Shown here: in pieces, positions 47,980 to 55,989 of the stretch
Numbering within the stretch: the first letter of the stretch is position 1
How the letters are laid out: each line of letters opens with the position of its first letter
Source of the DNA: DASSSQ01 sp963839285
Lineage (GTDB): Bacteria > Actinomycetota > Thermoleophilia > Gaiellales > Gaiellaceae
NCBI GenBank assembly: GCA_963839285.1
Contig: CAWIUN010000022.1
Span: 114,559-178,558 of the forward strand
Direction of reading: 5' to 3'
DNA length: 64,000 nucleotides
Made by a program: the position numbers and the translations under genes
Notes under the pieces: model-generated
What the model was told of the DNA's origin: nothing
Databases searched by the model: none
The model's input: the letters and a program-made list of their open reading frames with translations, nothing else

Positions 47980-48532
47980 AGAGCTCGGCGAGCAGCGCGC
48001 GCGCGGCCCGGGTGCGGTGGGAGCGCTCGCGCTTCCAGGCGTCGCCGAGCTCGGCGACCGTGCGCTCCTCGCCGTCCGGGACGAAGACCGGGTCGTAGCC
48101 GAAGCCGCCGTCGCCGGCGGGCGCCGTCGCGATCCGGCCCGAGAAGGTGCCGGTGCCGCGGAGGACGCGTCCGTCGGGCGCGATCGCGGCCAGCTCGGCG
48201 ACGTAGCGCGCGCGGCGGTCCTCGACCCCCTCCAGCGCCGCCAGCAGCCGCCCGACCTCGTCGCCGGCCGCCCAGCGCGCCGAGTGGATCCCCGGCTCGC
48301 CGCCGAGCGCGTCGACCTCGATCCCCGAGTCCTCCCCCAGCACCCAGGCCTCGGCGGGCGCGAGCGTGCGGCCGAAGCGGGCCTTCGCGAGCGCGTTCTC
48401 CCAGAAGCTCGCGCCGGTCTCGGGCGGGTAGTCGGCCGCGAGCGGCTCGAGCTCCCAGCCGGGCAGCGCATGACCGAGCTCGACCGCCTTGTGCGGGTTG
48501 CCGGAGGCGAGAACCGCCTTCACCGGCGCCAC
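47972..48532 (-). CDS. rdgB: XTP/dITP diphosphatase (RdgB/HAM1)
   Basis: A 186-residue house-cleaning nucleotidase. It begins VKAVLASGNPHKAVELGHAL (the SGNxxK motif). Further motifs are FWENALAKARFG, WVLGEDSGIEVDALGGEPGI and GDGGFGYDPVFVPDGEERTV. It overlaps the MgtC-family gene by 13 bp and closes the murI-rph-mgtC-rdgB operon. The stop codon is inside a palindromic repeat. The rph-rdgB association is common in bacteria. Confidence 0.95.
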   Translation of the reverse strand: MAPVKAVLASGNPHKAVELGHALPGWELEPLAADYPPETGASFWENALAKARFGRTLAPAEAWVLGEDSGIEVDALGGEPGIHSARWAAGDEVGRLLAALEGVEDRRARYVAELAAIAPDGRVLRGTGTFSGRIATAPAGDGGFGYDPVFVPDGEERTVAELGDAWKRERSHRTRAARALLAELSK

Positions 48533-49194
48533 CGGACGCCGAGCACGTAGTCGAGCTCGCCCAGGAGCGGGATCAGCTCGCTCGCGGACCGGTCGGTGCC
48601 GAGCGTGACGCGGCGCCGGTCGCGCTCGTCGTCGAGCTCGAACGAGTCCACCTGCAGGCCCTCGCGCTCGAGCAGCGCCAGGAGCGGGGCGACGCTCTGG
48701 CCGGGGCGGAGCTCGAGCACGAGCCGCTTCTCCTCGGGGCGGAAGCGCTCGAAGACGCGGTAGGCGAGCGTCCGCAGCGGCCAGAGCGTGAAGATCACGA
48801 GCGCGGTCGCGATCACGGCGGCCGCGTAGTAGCCGGCGCCGGAGGCGAGGCCGATCGCGGCGACGACCCAGAGCGTCGCCGCCGTCGTCAGGCCGCGGAT
48901 CGACATCCCCTCGCGGATGATCGCGCCGGCGCCGATGAAGCCGATCCCGGTCACGATCTGGGCCGCGATCCGGGTCGGGTCGGCCCGCACCTGGGCGCCG
49001 CCGCCGGTCAGGAACTCGTGGAAGCCGTAGGCGGAGGCGAGCGTGAACAGCGCCGAGCCCCGACCGAGACGAGCAGGTGCGTCCGCAGCCCCGCCTCGCG
49101 CTCCCGCAGCTCGCGCTCGAAGCCGACGGCGGCGCCGAGCAGGGCGGCGACCCCGAGGCGGAGCGCGACCTCGCCGGTGCCGATGTCCGGGACG
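48520..49194 (-). CDS. MgtC/SapB-family membrane protein, frameshifted, start uncertain
   Basis: About 220 residues. The N-terminal membrane part reads ALRLGVAALLGAAVGFEREL and RTHLLVSVG, then TLASAYGFHEF and QIVTGIGFIGAGAIIREGMS, the MgtC core. VRGLTTAATLWVVAAIGLAS-type helices follow, then an ACT-like soluble tail (KRLVLELRPGQSVAPLLALL). Two extra G/C bases near 49058 break VGSALFTLA. No good start codon is visible in frame just after rph; the coding sense begins about 49187. MgtC proteins modulate the membrane under low Mg2+ or phosphate, though housekeeping relatives are uncharacterised. Confidence 0.8.
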   Translation of the reverse strand, partial: RPGHRHRRGRAPPRGRRPARRRRRLRARAAGARGGAADAPARLGRGSALFTLASAYGFHEFLTGGGAQVRADPTRIAAQIVTGIGFIGAGAIIREGMSIRGLTTAATLWVVAAIGLASGAGYYAAAVIATALVIFTLWPLRTLAYRVFERFRPEEKRLVLELRPGQSVAPLLALLEREGLQVDSFELDDERDRRRVTLGTDRSASELIPLLGELDYVLGVRWRR

Positions 49195-49908
49195 CTAGCC
49201 GCGAGGAGCGTCGATCGCCTCCTGCTGCGCGGCGGCGATCCGCTCGATCCCCGCCGCCGCGAGGTCGAGCATCCCGTCGAGGTCGTCGCGCGAGAAGGCG
49301 AGGCGCTCGGCGGTCGCCTGCACCTCGACGAGGTCGCCGGCGCCGGTCATGACCACGTTCATGTCGACCTCGGCGGTCGAGTCCTCGGAGTAGTCGAGGT
49401 CGAGCAGCAGCCCGCCGTCGACGAGCCCGATCGAGACGGCCGCGACCGAGCCGGTCAGCGCCTTCGAGAGCCCGAACCGGTCGAGCGCGCGCGCCGCGGC
49501 GACGTAGGCGCCCGAGATCGCCGCGCAGCGGGTGCCGCCGTCGGCCTGGAGCACGTCGCAGTCGAGGTGGAGCGTGCGCTCGCCGAGCGCCTCGAAGTCG
49601 GCGACCGAGCGGAGCGCGCGGCCGATCAGGCGCTGGATCTCGACCGTGCGGCCGCTCTGCTTGCCGCGCGCGGCCTCGCGGTCGGTGCGGTCGCCGGTCG
49701 AGGCGGGCAGCAGGGAGTACTCGGCGGTCATCCAGCCGCGGCCGGAGCGGTAGAGCCAGCGCGGGACGCCCTCGGCCACCGACGCGGTGCAGAGCACGGT
49801 CGTCTTCCCCTGCCGGTAGAGGACGGCGCCGTGCGGCTGCTCGAGCCAGTCGACCTCGAGCGCCAGCTCCCGGAGCTCGTCGGGGCGCCTGCCGTCCGCG
49901 CGGCTCAT
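49195..49908 (-). CDS. rph: Ribonuclease PH
   Basis: A 237-residue 3'-to-5' phosphorolytic exonuclease for tRNA 3' trimming. It begins MSRADGRRPDELRELALEVD. It carries GKTTVLCTASVAEGVPRWLY, EYSLLPASTGDRTDREAARG, QRLIGRALRSVADFEALGER, DCDVLQADGGTRCAAISGAY and the catalytic Asp region LDLDYSEDSTAEVDMNVVMT. Its ATG is the third ATGAGCCG in a row, the two before it belonging to 68-bp repeats. It is between murI and the MgtC-family gene. Confidence 0.97.
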   Translation of the reverse strand: MSRADGRRPDELRELALEVDWLEQPHGAVLYRQGKTTVLCTASVAEGVPRWLYRSGRGWMTAEYSLLPASTGDRTDREAARGKQSGRTVEIQRLIGRALRSVADFEALGERTLHLDCDVLQADGGTRCAAISGAYVAAARALDRFGLSKALTGSVAAVSIGLVDGGLLLDLDYSEDSTAEVDMNVVMTGAGDLVEVQATAERLAFSRDDLDGMLDLAAAGIERIAAAQQEAIDAPRG

Positions 49909-50039
49909 ACCTGCTCCCGGCACGGGCAAGCCCGAGCCGCCGCTCCCCGCGAGCCTCCGTCGAGCCTACGGCTCATACCCGCCCCCGGCACGGGCAAGCC
50001 CGCGCCTCCGCTCCCCGTGAGCCTCCGTCGAGCCGACGG
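49904..50039. repeat. Two tandem 68-bp repeats between murI and rph
   Basis: Units at 49904-49971 and 49972-50039 differ at about nine positions. Read on the minus strand each begins ATGAGCCGTNGGCTCGACGG and contains a CGGGCTTGCCCG hairpin. The ATGAGCCG that begins each unit is identical to the first eight bases of rph and to the bases spanning the murI stop. The units could be translated as short peptides (MSRRLDGGSRGA...ACPCR) but are not a known domain. Confidence 0.8.
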
Positions 50040-50040
50040 C

Positions 50041-50863
50041 TCATGCGGCGGCCGCCCGGAGCTGGGCGACGGTCGACGTGCTCGACGTCGGCCAGCGGCA
50101 GCTGCAGGAAGCGCCGGCCGAGCTCGCGGAACGAGCCGGGGTCGCCGGTCGTCAGGAAGCGGTAGGCCCCCTCGCGGCCGGGCGCGTTCTCGATCCCCTT
50201 CCGGCGCAGCGTCTCGGCGACCTCGCGGGCGGTCTCCTCGGCCGAGAAGACGAGCGTCACGTCGCGGCCGAAGACCCGCTGCAGGATCGGCCGGATCAGC
50301 GGGTAGTGGGTGCAGCCGAGGATGACGGTGTCGCAGCCGGCCGCCTTCAGCGGCGCCGCGACCTCCCGCACCGCCGCGATCGTCTCCTCGCCGTAGGGCT
50401 CGGCCGACTCGATCAGCGGCACGAGGCGCGGGCAGGGGACGGCACGGAAGTCGACCCCGGCGTCGAGCGTCCGCACGAGCGTCTCGTAGCGGCCCGCGGC
50501 GACGGTCGCCTCGGTCGCGAGCAGGCCGACGCGGCGGTTGCGGGTCGCCTGCACGGCCGCGTGCGCCTCGGGCGTGGTCACGGCGACGACCGGAACCGAG
50601 AGCGACGCCTGCAGCTCCGGCAGCGCCGCCGAGGTCGCCGAGTTGCAGGCGACGACGATCAGCTTGACGCCGCGCCCCTCGAGGTAGGCGCCGATCTCGT
50701 GTGCGAAGCGGCGGATCTCGGCGAGCGGCCGCGGCCCGTACGGCAGCCGCGCGTGGTCGCCGAGGTAGACGAAGTCCTCGTGCGGGAGCGTGACCAGGCA
50801 CTCGTGCAGCACGGTCAGCCCGCCCACGCCCGAGTCGAAGACGCCGATGGGACGATCGTCCAT
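50041..50863 (-). CDS. murI: Glutamate racemase, one frameshift near the 3' end
   Basis: About 273 residues. It begins MDDRPIGVFDSGVGGLTVLH. The two catalytic cysteines are in VVACNSATSAALPEL and DTVILGCTHYPLIRPIL. GDHARLPYGPRP and VTTPEAHAAVQATRNRRVGL are further hallmarks. An extra base near 50083 hides the natural end, STVAQLRAAAA with TGA at 50041-50043, and that TGA overlaps the first repeat ATG as ATGA. TACAAT is 6 nt upstream of the start (leaderless pattern). It supplies D-glutamate for peptidoglycan. Confidence 0.94.
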
Positions 50864-50909
50864 CCGCCGATTGTAGAAGGCGCGGTTCCCGGCTAGCCTG
50901 GGGACGCGC

Positions 50910-52256
50910 GTGCGCCGGGTCATCCTCCTCGTCGGGTTCGCTCTCGCCCTCGCCTGGGCCGCGCCTGCGTGGGCGTCCCCGGTCGCGACGGGCACGGTCG
51001 CGATGGACGACGGCGTCGCGCTCTCGTACGACCTCTACGAGCCCGGCGGCGCCGCGCCGGCCGGCGGCTGGCCCGCGGTCGTCGTCCAGCACGGGCTCGG
51101 CGGCTCGAAGGACTCGCTGGCCTCGATCGCGGAGGTCTTCGCGGCGCAGGGCTACGCCGCCCTCGCCTACAGCGCCCGCGGGCACGGCGCCTCCGGCGGC
51201 GACGTCGGCATCGCGGGCCCGCGCGAGCTGGCCGACGAGAAGGCGATGGTCGCCTGGCTCGAGGCCCGGCCGGAGGTGAGCGACCGCGCGGTCGGCTGCT
51301 GGGGCATCTCCTACGGCGGCGGCCAGTGCTGGAACGCCGCCCCGAGCGGGATCTTCCGGGCGATCGACGTCGTCGAGACCTGGACCGACCTCTACACGGC
51401 GCTCTGGCCGCAGAACGTCGCCAAGACGGGGGTGATCGGCGGCTTCGCGACCGCGGTCGCCGCGCGCTCGCCGCTGATCCGCTCGATCCAGGCGGACGCG
51501 CTCGCGGGCACGAACCTCGCCGCGATCCGGACGCTCGCCGCCGACCGCTCGGTCCTGCAGCGGCTCGGCTCGGTGCGGACGCCCGTCTCGATGTTCCAGG
51601 GCCGCCAGGACTTCGCCTTCGACGTCGACCAGGCGAAGAACGCGTTCGCGCGGCTCGCCGGCCCGAAGCAGCTCTACGTCGGCGCCTTCGGCCACTTCCC
51701 GGCGAGGTTCCCGGGCCCCGACGTCGACTACGTCCTCGCCCGCAGCCTCGCCTGGCTCGACCGCTTCGTCAAGGGCACGCCGAACGGCGCCGACACGGCC
51801 GCGGCGGTGACGATCTCCGACCGCACGGGCACCCGCCGCGCCTCCTACGCCGGCCTGCCGAAGACGAAGGTCGTCGGCGTCGGCTTCCGCGGCACGACCG
51901 CCTCGCGGCTCGGCCCGCGCCTCGGCCGGCCGCTCGAGACCTTCGGGCAGTCGGTGCTGCGCGTGCAGGTGCAGGCCCGGCCCCCGGCGGGCGCCCGGCT
52001 CGTCGCCGTCGTCACCGCAGCCGGCAAGGTCGTCACCCACGGCGCCGTCGTCCCGAGGAAGGGCCTGAACACGATCCGGCTCGCCGACTACGCGTACTTC
52101 CTGCCGAAGGGCACGCGCCTCGCCGTCCGCTTCGGCACCGACTCCGGCTCCGCCGACATCACCTACGCGAGCCCGACGACGGCGCCTGCGGGCGCCTTCC
52201 GGCTCGGGGCCGCGTTCCTGAACCTGCAGACGCTGGCGAAGCCGGTGTCGCGGTGA
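50910..52256 (+). CDS. Secreted alpha/beta-hydrolase, X-Pro dipeptidyl-peptidase (S15/CocE)-like
   Basis: A 448-residue exported hydrolase. The signal peptide is VRRVILLVGFALALAWAAPA. VVVQHGLGGSKDSLASIAEV precedes the nucleophile elbow VGCWGISYGGGQCWNAAPSG (Ser in GISYGG). The acid region is VSMFQGRQDFAFDVDQ and the His is in YVGAFGHFPARFPGP. The C-terminal ~150 residues are a jelly-roll domain like those of CocE/S15 enzymes. GTG start with TAGCCT 10 nt upstream. It is divergent from murI (46 bp apart). The natural substrate is unknown (peptide or ester). Confidence 0.88.
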   Translation: MRRVILLVGFALALAWAAPAWASPVATGTVAMDDGVALSYDLYEPGGAAPAGGWPAVVVQHGLGGSKDSLASIAEVFAAQGYAALAYSARGHGASGGDVGIAGPRELADEKAMVAWLEARPEVSDRAVGCWGISYGGGQCWNAAPSGIFRAIDVVETWTDLYTALWPQNVAKTGVIGGFATAVAARSPLIRSIQADALAGTNLAAIRTLAADRSVLQRLGSVRTPVSMFQGRQDFAFDVDQAKNAFARLAGPKQLYVGAFGHFPARFPGPDVDYVLARSLAWLDRFVKGTPNGADTAAAVTISDRTGTRRASYAGLPKTKVVGVGFRGTTASRLGPRLGRPLETFGQSVLRVQVQARPPAGARLVAVVTAAGKVVTHGAVVPRKGLNTIRLADYAYFLPKGTRLAVRFGTDSGSADITYASPTTAPAGAFRLGAAFLNLQTLAKPVSR

Positions 52257-52564
52257 GGCGGACGCCGAGGCCGTGCTGCCCGGCACACGGTCCGGCCCCT
52301 CGCTAGAAGGCTCGACGTCGGCCGTGGCCGCGACTGCCGCCCGAGCGCGGCGCCGCGCCGGACCGGCGTCCCACACGTGCAACCAGACCTGGCGTGCGAC
52401 GGTTGCCGGGCCTCGTTCGGCCCGGCCGTCAAGTGCGTCAGCGCCTTCGTCGGCCCGCAGCACGTGTGGTCGAACATCGTCAAGGTGACGCCGTTCAGGA
52501 AGTAGGCGCCGCCGCACCGGCGCGAGCAGAGGGGCTCCTCCGGGGGCCCCTCTATCGTGCGGGC
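52257..52564. other. 308-bp intergenic region
   Basis: There is no convincing gene here. One plus-strand frame ends at a TAG (52503-52505) and reads CDGCRASFGPAVKCVSAFVG and then PQHVWSNIVKVTPFRK. It has three cysteines, but its start is unclear and the minus strand is also open. It could be the remnant 3' end of a small gene. The right end carries a hairpin and the DUF72 promoter. Confidence 0.3.
52528..52553. terminator. Perfect 8-bp hairpin before the DUF72 gene
   Basis: AGAGGGGC (52528-52535), a 10-nt loop, then GCCCCTCT (52546-52553). It overlaps by one base the TATCGT hexamer assigned to the DUF72 gene, so it may end upstream transcription just before a new start. Confidence 0.5.
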
Positions 52565-53413
52565 ATGGCCCCGATCCGTCTCGGCACCTGCAGCTGGGCC
52601 GACCGGGGGCTCCTCTCGGCCTGGTACCCGCCCTCGGTCCGCGACGCGGCCGCGCGGCTCGGCTACTACGCGGAGCGCTTCGACGTCGTCGAGGTCGACT
52701 CGCCCTTCTACCGGCTGCCGACCCCGGAGACGACCGCCCGCTGGGCCGAGCGGACGCCGCCCGGCTTCGGCTTCCACGTCAAGGCGAGCGCGGAGATGAC
52801 CGGGCACCGCGAGGCGGACCGGGACGAGGCGTTCCGTGCCTTCCGCGAGGCGGTCGCGCCGCTCGAGGCCTCCGGGAAGCTGCGCGCGGTGCTGCTCCAG
52901 TACCCGCCGTGGCTGGCGAAGTCGCGCGAGGCGGCGCGGGCGATCCTGGAGGCGCGCGACCTGCTCGACCCGCTCGTGCCGCTGGTCGAGTTCCGGCACG
53001 CCTCCTGGACGCTGCCCGAGGAGCTTCCGACGACGCTCGAGCTCTGCCGCCGGAACGGGCTCGCGTTCGTCTCGGTCGACGCGCCCGGGAACGCGCTCCC
53101 CCGCGTCGCCGCCGCGACCGGGCCGCTCGCGTACGTCCGCTTCCACGGGCGCAACCGCGAGACCTGGTTCAAGAAGGTCGCGACCTCCGCCGAGCGCTTC
53201 GACTGGCTCTACGCGCGCGAGGAGCTGGCCGAGTGGGTGCCCGACCTGGCCCGGCTCGCCGCGGAGGCCGACGAGGTCTACGCGCTCTTCAACAACAACC
53301 GCGACGACTTCGCGCCGCGGAGCGCGCAGCTCCTGCGCGGCCTGCTCGACGAGGCCGGCCTCGAGGCGAGCGGCGGGATCGAGCCGGAGCCGGCCGAGCC
53401 GACGCTCTTCTGA
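52565..53413 (+). CDS. DUF72 (YecE-like) protein
   Basis: A 282-residue TIM-barrel-like DUF72 protein. The hallmarks are RLGTCSWADRGLLSAWYP at the N-terminus, YYAERFDVVEVDSPFYRLPT, FHVKASAEMTGHR, VLLQYPPWL, LVEFRHASWTLPEE, YVRFHGRNRETWF and ADEVYALFNNNRDDFAPRSA. The biochemical role of the family is unknown. The ATG has TATCGT 6 nt upstream and no Shine-Dalgarno site. Confidence 0.95.
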   Translation: MAPIRLGTCSWADRGLLSAWYPPSVRDAAARLGYYAERFDVVEVDSPFYRLPTPETTARWAERTPPGFGFHVKASAEMTGHREADRDEAFRAFREAVAPLEASGKLRAVLLQYPPWLAKSREAARAILEARDLLDPLVPLVEFRHASWTLPEELPTTLELCRRNGLAFVSVDAPGNALPRVAAATGPLAYVRFHGRNRETWFKKVATSAERFDWLYAREELAEWVPDLARLAAEADEVYALFNNNRDDFAPRSAQLLRGLLDEAGLEASGGIEPEPAEPTLF

Positions 53414-53416
53414 GCG

Positions 53417-53448
53417 GGCGGGGGCCTCGGGCAGGCGACGCCCCCGCC
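53417..53448. terminator. Two-way hairpin between convergent genes
   Basis: GGCGGGGGC (53417-53425) and GCCCCCGCC (53440-53448) form a perfect 9-bp stem with a 14-nt loop. It lies 4 bp after the DUF72 stop and 10 bp from the stop of the convergent secreted-protein gene. Confidence 0.65.
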
Positions 53449-53457
53449 GGCGCTCGC

Positions 53458-54762
53458 TCAGAAGCCGGCCCAGCCCTCGACGAAGGCCGCCCCGGCGAGC
53501 TCGCCCTCGCACCAGACGTGCTCGCCGGCGGGACCGCAGGCGCCCGCCTGCGAGCCGCCGCCCTCCTCGTAGGCCTCGTGAAGAGCACTCGCGAGCCGGG
53601 TCAGGATCGCCTCGGTGCCGGCCACGTCGACCGGGGCCTTGGGCGCATAGGCCCAGCCGCTGCGCCCTCCCGGAGCGAGACCGGGATTCGCTCCTGCGTA
53701 GTGCCTGACCGCGAACACCTGCTCCGAGACGTACGACTGCATCAACGGAGCCTCGACGTCCGTGTTCCCGAACCCGCTCGTGTAGCGCCAGGAGGCGTTC
53801 GCGAGCGGCACGAAGGTCCGCTCGAGCACCGCCCGCGCGGCGTCGGCTCCGTCGCCGAGCCCTTCGACGAGGCTCGAGCCGTGCAGCAGGTAGTCGGCGA
53901 GGTGGCGGGTCCGTTCGTTGCGCGAAGCGCCGGGGACGGCCCACGCGCGGACGTCGCCGTAGACCTCCTGGGCCCAGAAACGGACCGAGTCGCCGATCGT
54001 GCTCCAGAAGAGGCTGTCGTAGAGCCAGCTCTCGAGGTTGCCGCGGTAGACGGTGAGCGGCGACGTCCGCTGGCCGAGCCCGACCACGAAGACGAGACCG
54101 GGGACGTCGGAGCCGTCGTGCAGCCCGTTGACGAACTCCGCCAGGTCGGCGCGGGCGTCCGGCTGGCCCTGGCGGACGGAGGACGGCACCTCGTTCAGCG
54201 CCCAGAGGTCGTAGCCGGCGGCCGCGAAGTCGACTCCGGCCTTGAACCCGGCGTCGTAGAAGGTGGGCGTCTGGGGCGTGCCGACGTACTTCGACCAGGT
54301 GGCGTAGTGGATCTCGCCCATCGGGTGGAAGACGTCGCCGAAGGCCTTGATCCGGGCTGGCTCGTTGGGCCTCGGATTGCGCTTGTCCGCGACGAGCGGC
54401 GGCACGGAGATCGAGAGGTCGGCGCAGTAGGACGTGTCGGCGGCGAGGAGCCGCGTCAGGCGGATCCAGTCGCTCGACGTGTAGAAGACGACCTCGGAGT
54501 GGTAGCGACACTGGTGCGGCAGGGCCGCCGCCGCCGCGCTCGCGGCGGCCGCACGGGCGAGCGCCTCCGGGGTGTCGGCCGGGTCGAGGTCGGGGACGGG
54601 ATCGACGCCGGAGCAGTCCGCCGCAGCGAGCGTGCTCTCGTCGCCGGACGGGCAGACGACGGCGCCGGGCGAGCCGTCCTCGGCCGGTGCGGGCGGGGCC
54701 GCTGCACCGGTCACGACGAGCGCAGCAGCGACGAGGCAGAGGGTGTGGACGATGCGGGACAT
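53458..54762 (-). CDS. Secreted protein of an uncharacterised actinobacterial family
   Basis: A 434-residue exported protein. The signal peptide is MSRIVHTLCLVAAALVVTGA. The mature part has repeated phrases such as CRYHSEVVFYTSSDWIRLTR, KRNPRPNEPARIKAFGDVFH, AAGYDLWALNEVPSSVRQG and VYGDVRAWAVPGASRNERTR, which look like a barrel-type enzyme with acidic strand ends (LNEVPSS). It has six cysteines, probably disulfides. AGGAG lies 9 nt upstream of ATG 54762, and a proper promoter (54829-54857) precedes it. I cannot assign an activity. A glycosidase-like barrel is a possibility only. Confidence 0.75.
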   Translation of the reverse strand: MSRIVHTLCLVAAALVVTGAAAPPAPAEDGSPGAVVCPSGDESTLAAADCSGVDPVPDLDPADTPEALARAAAASAAAAALPHQCRYHSEVVFYTSSDWIRLTRLLAADTSYCADLSISVPPLVADKRNPRPNEPARIKAFGDVFHPMGEIHYATWSKYVGTPQTPTFYDAGFKAGVDFAAAGYDLWALNEVPSSVRQGQPDARADLAEFVNGLHDGSDVPGLVFVVGLGQRTSPLTVYRGNLESWLYDSLFWSTIGDSVRFWAQEVYGDVRAWAVPGASRNERTRHLADYLLHGSSLVEGLGDGADAARAVLERTFVPLANASWRYTSGFGNTDVEAPLMQSYVSEQVFAVRHYAGANPGLAPGGRSGWAYAPKAPVDVAGTEAILTRLASALHEAYEEGGGSQAGACGPAGEHVWCEGELAGAAFVEGWAGF

Positions 54763-54828
54763 GTGCTGGCTCCTCTCCACGGGGAATGCCGCAGAGCCGC
54801 AGCGCCGCCACACGGTGGCGTCGGACCG

Positions 54829-54857
54829 AGCATACGGCGAGGCAACCGCGGTGTTAA
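54829..54857 (-). promoter_or_regulatory. Probable sigma-70-type promoter of the secreted-protein gene
   Basis: On the minus strand, TTAACA (54852-54857) is followed after 17 bp by TATGCT (54829-54834). The leader of about 60 nt contains a CGCCAC-CGT-GTGGCG hairpin before the AGGAG ribosome site. Confidence 0.5.
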
Positions 54858-54894
54858 CAGGCGGCAGCCACGGCGAACGTCGCGACGTCGCGGA

Positions 54895-55254
54895 TCAGGT
54901 CGTCTCGGCCGGCAGGTCGTCGCGGCGCGACCACTCGTGCCAGGAGCCCGTGTAGTTGCGGGCGCGGTAGCCGGCGGCGGCGAGGATCTGCGCGGCGAGG
55001 TTCGAGCGGGAGCCGGAGTGGCAGTAGACGACGATCTCGGCGCCCTCGGGCTCGCCGACGAGCTCGCGGATCTCCTCGACGCTACGGGCGTCACCGAGCC
55101 GGCCGACGTCGACGTGGCGCGCGCCGGGCAGGTGGCCCTGGCGCGGGTCGCACGGGTAGCCGCTCGCGCCGTCGTACTCGGCCTCCGTGCGCACGTCGAC
55201 GACCGCGACCTCGCCGAGCCTGCGCGCCAGCTCGTCCGTCGTCATCTCCTCCAT
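54895..55254 (-). CDS. Single-domain rhodanese (sulfurtransferase)
   Basis: A 119-residue rhodanese domain. AVVDVRTEAEYDGASGYPCD is the N-terminal signature and GHLPGARHVDVGRL follows. The active-site loop is EIVVYCHSGSRSNLAAQILA, with the catalytic Cys in YCHSGSRS. The end is YRARNYTGSWHEWSRRDDLP. It overlaps the hydrolase gene by 13 bp and is coupled to it. A second ATG at 55245 is possible as start. Confidence 0.93.
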   Translation of the reverse strand: MEEMTTDELARRLGEVAVVDVRTEAEYDGASGYPCDPRQGHLPGARHVDVGRLGDARSVEEIRELVGEPEGAEIVVYCHSGSRSNLAAQILAAAGYRARNYTGSWHEWSRRDDLPAETT

Positions 55255-55919
55255 CGCGCCAGCGCCTCCTCGAGGATCGGGTCGAAGCGGTCCGGCCGCT
55301 CCAGGTCGGGCAGGTGCCCGGACTCCCGCACGATCCGGACGTGCTCCTCGAGGACGACGCCCTCGAAGTCGGCGGGGCGGGCGATCTCGTCGAGCTCGCC
55401 GAGGACGACGAGCGGATGCGGGTCGAGCAGCTTCAGCAGGTCGGACGTGTCCCGCCGGTCGCGCAGGGCGCGGAGGCCGGTGACGACGTGCGCGGGATCC
55501 TGCTCGAGCACCCACGAGCGGGCCTGCTCGAGCAGCGCCGCCGGGACGTCGTGCGAGAAGGTCTGCGCGCGGATCTCGTGCCAGAGCGCCTCGAGGCCGC
55601 GCTCCTCGACCAGCGCGACGAGCCGGTCGCGGCGCGCCCGCGCCTCGTCGGAGTCGGACTGGGCCCGCGCGCCGGCGGTCAGCAGGCCGCGCACCCGCTC
55701 CGGCGCGAGCCGCGCCACGTGGTAGGCCGCGTAGCCGCCCATCGAGGCGCCGACGAGGACGAGCTCGCCCGGGTAGCGCTCGAGGAGCGCCTCGGCCCAC
55801 TCGTCCATCGTCTCGCCCAGCTCGTAGAGGAGCGGCGCCTCCGAGCCCGGCGCGAGCCGTCGCTGCCGCTCCCACATGCGCGGGTCGAACGGGAAGGCGT
55901 GCAGGAAGAGGACGGTCAC
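55242..55919 (-). CDS. Alpha/beta-hydrolase
   Basis: A 225-residue hydrolase. MTVLFLHAFPFDPRMWERQR holds the oxyanion HAFPF motif. LVLVGASMGGYAAYHVARLA is the nucleophile elbow (Ser in GASMGG), LVVLGELDEIARP the acid and IVRESGHLPDLERPDRFDPI the catalytic His. It is paralogous in style to the hydrolase at 36.1-36.9 kb. It is transcribed with the downstream rhodanese, so a role in thioester or sulfur chemistry is possible but unproven. Confidence 0.9.
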   Translation of the reverse strand: MTVLFLHAFPFDPRMWERQRRLAPGSEAPLLYELGETMDEWAEALLERYPGELVLVGASMGGYAAYHVARLAPERVRGLLTAGARAQSDSDEARARRDRLVALVEERGLEALWHEIRAQTFSHDVPAALLEQARSWVLEQDPAHVVTGLRALRDRRDTSDLLKLLDPHPLVVLGELDEIARPADFEGVVLEEHVRIVRESGHLPDLERPDRFDPILEEALARWRR

Positions 55920-55989
55920 CGCGCCGGCTGACAGTACCCGCTGACGGGCACCCGCTAATCCCCTGCCCTGCGAGCCCCGGCCGAGCGAC

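Noticed and set aside
52377..52505. 42-codon gene ending PQHVWSNIVKVTPFRK
   Set aside because: Plausible looking, but the start is unclear and the opposite strand is equally open; reported only as part of the intergenic region.
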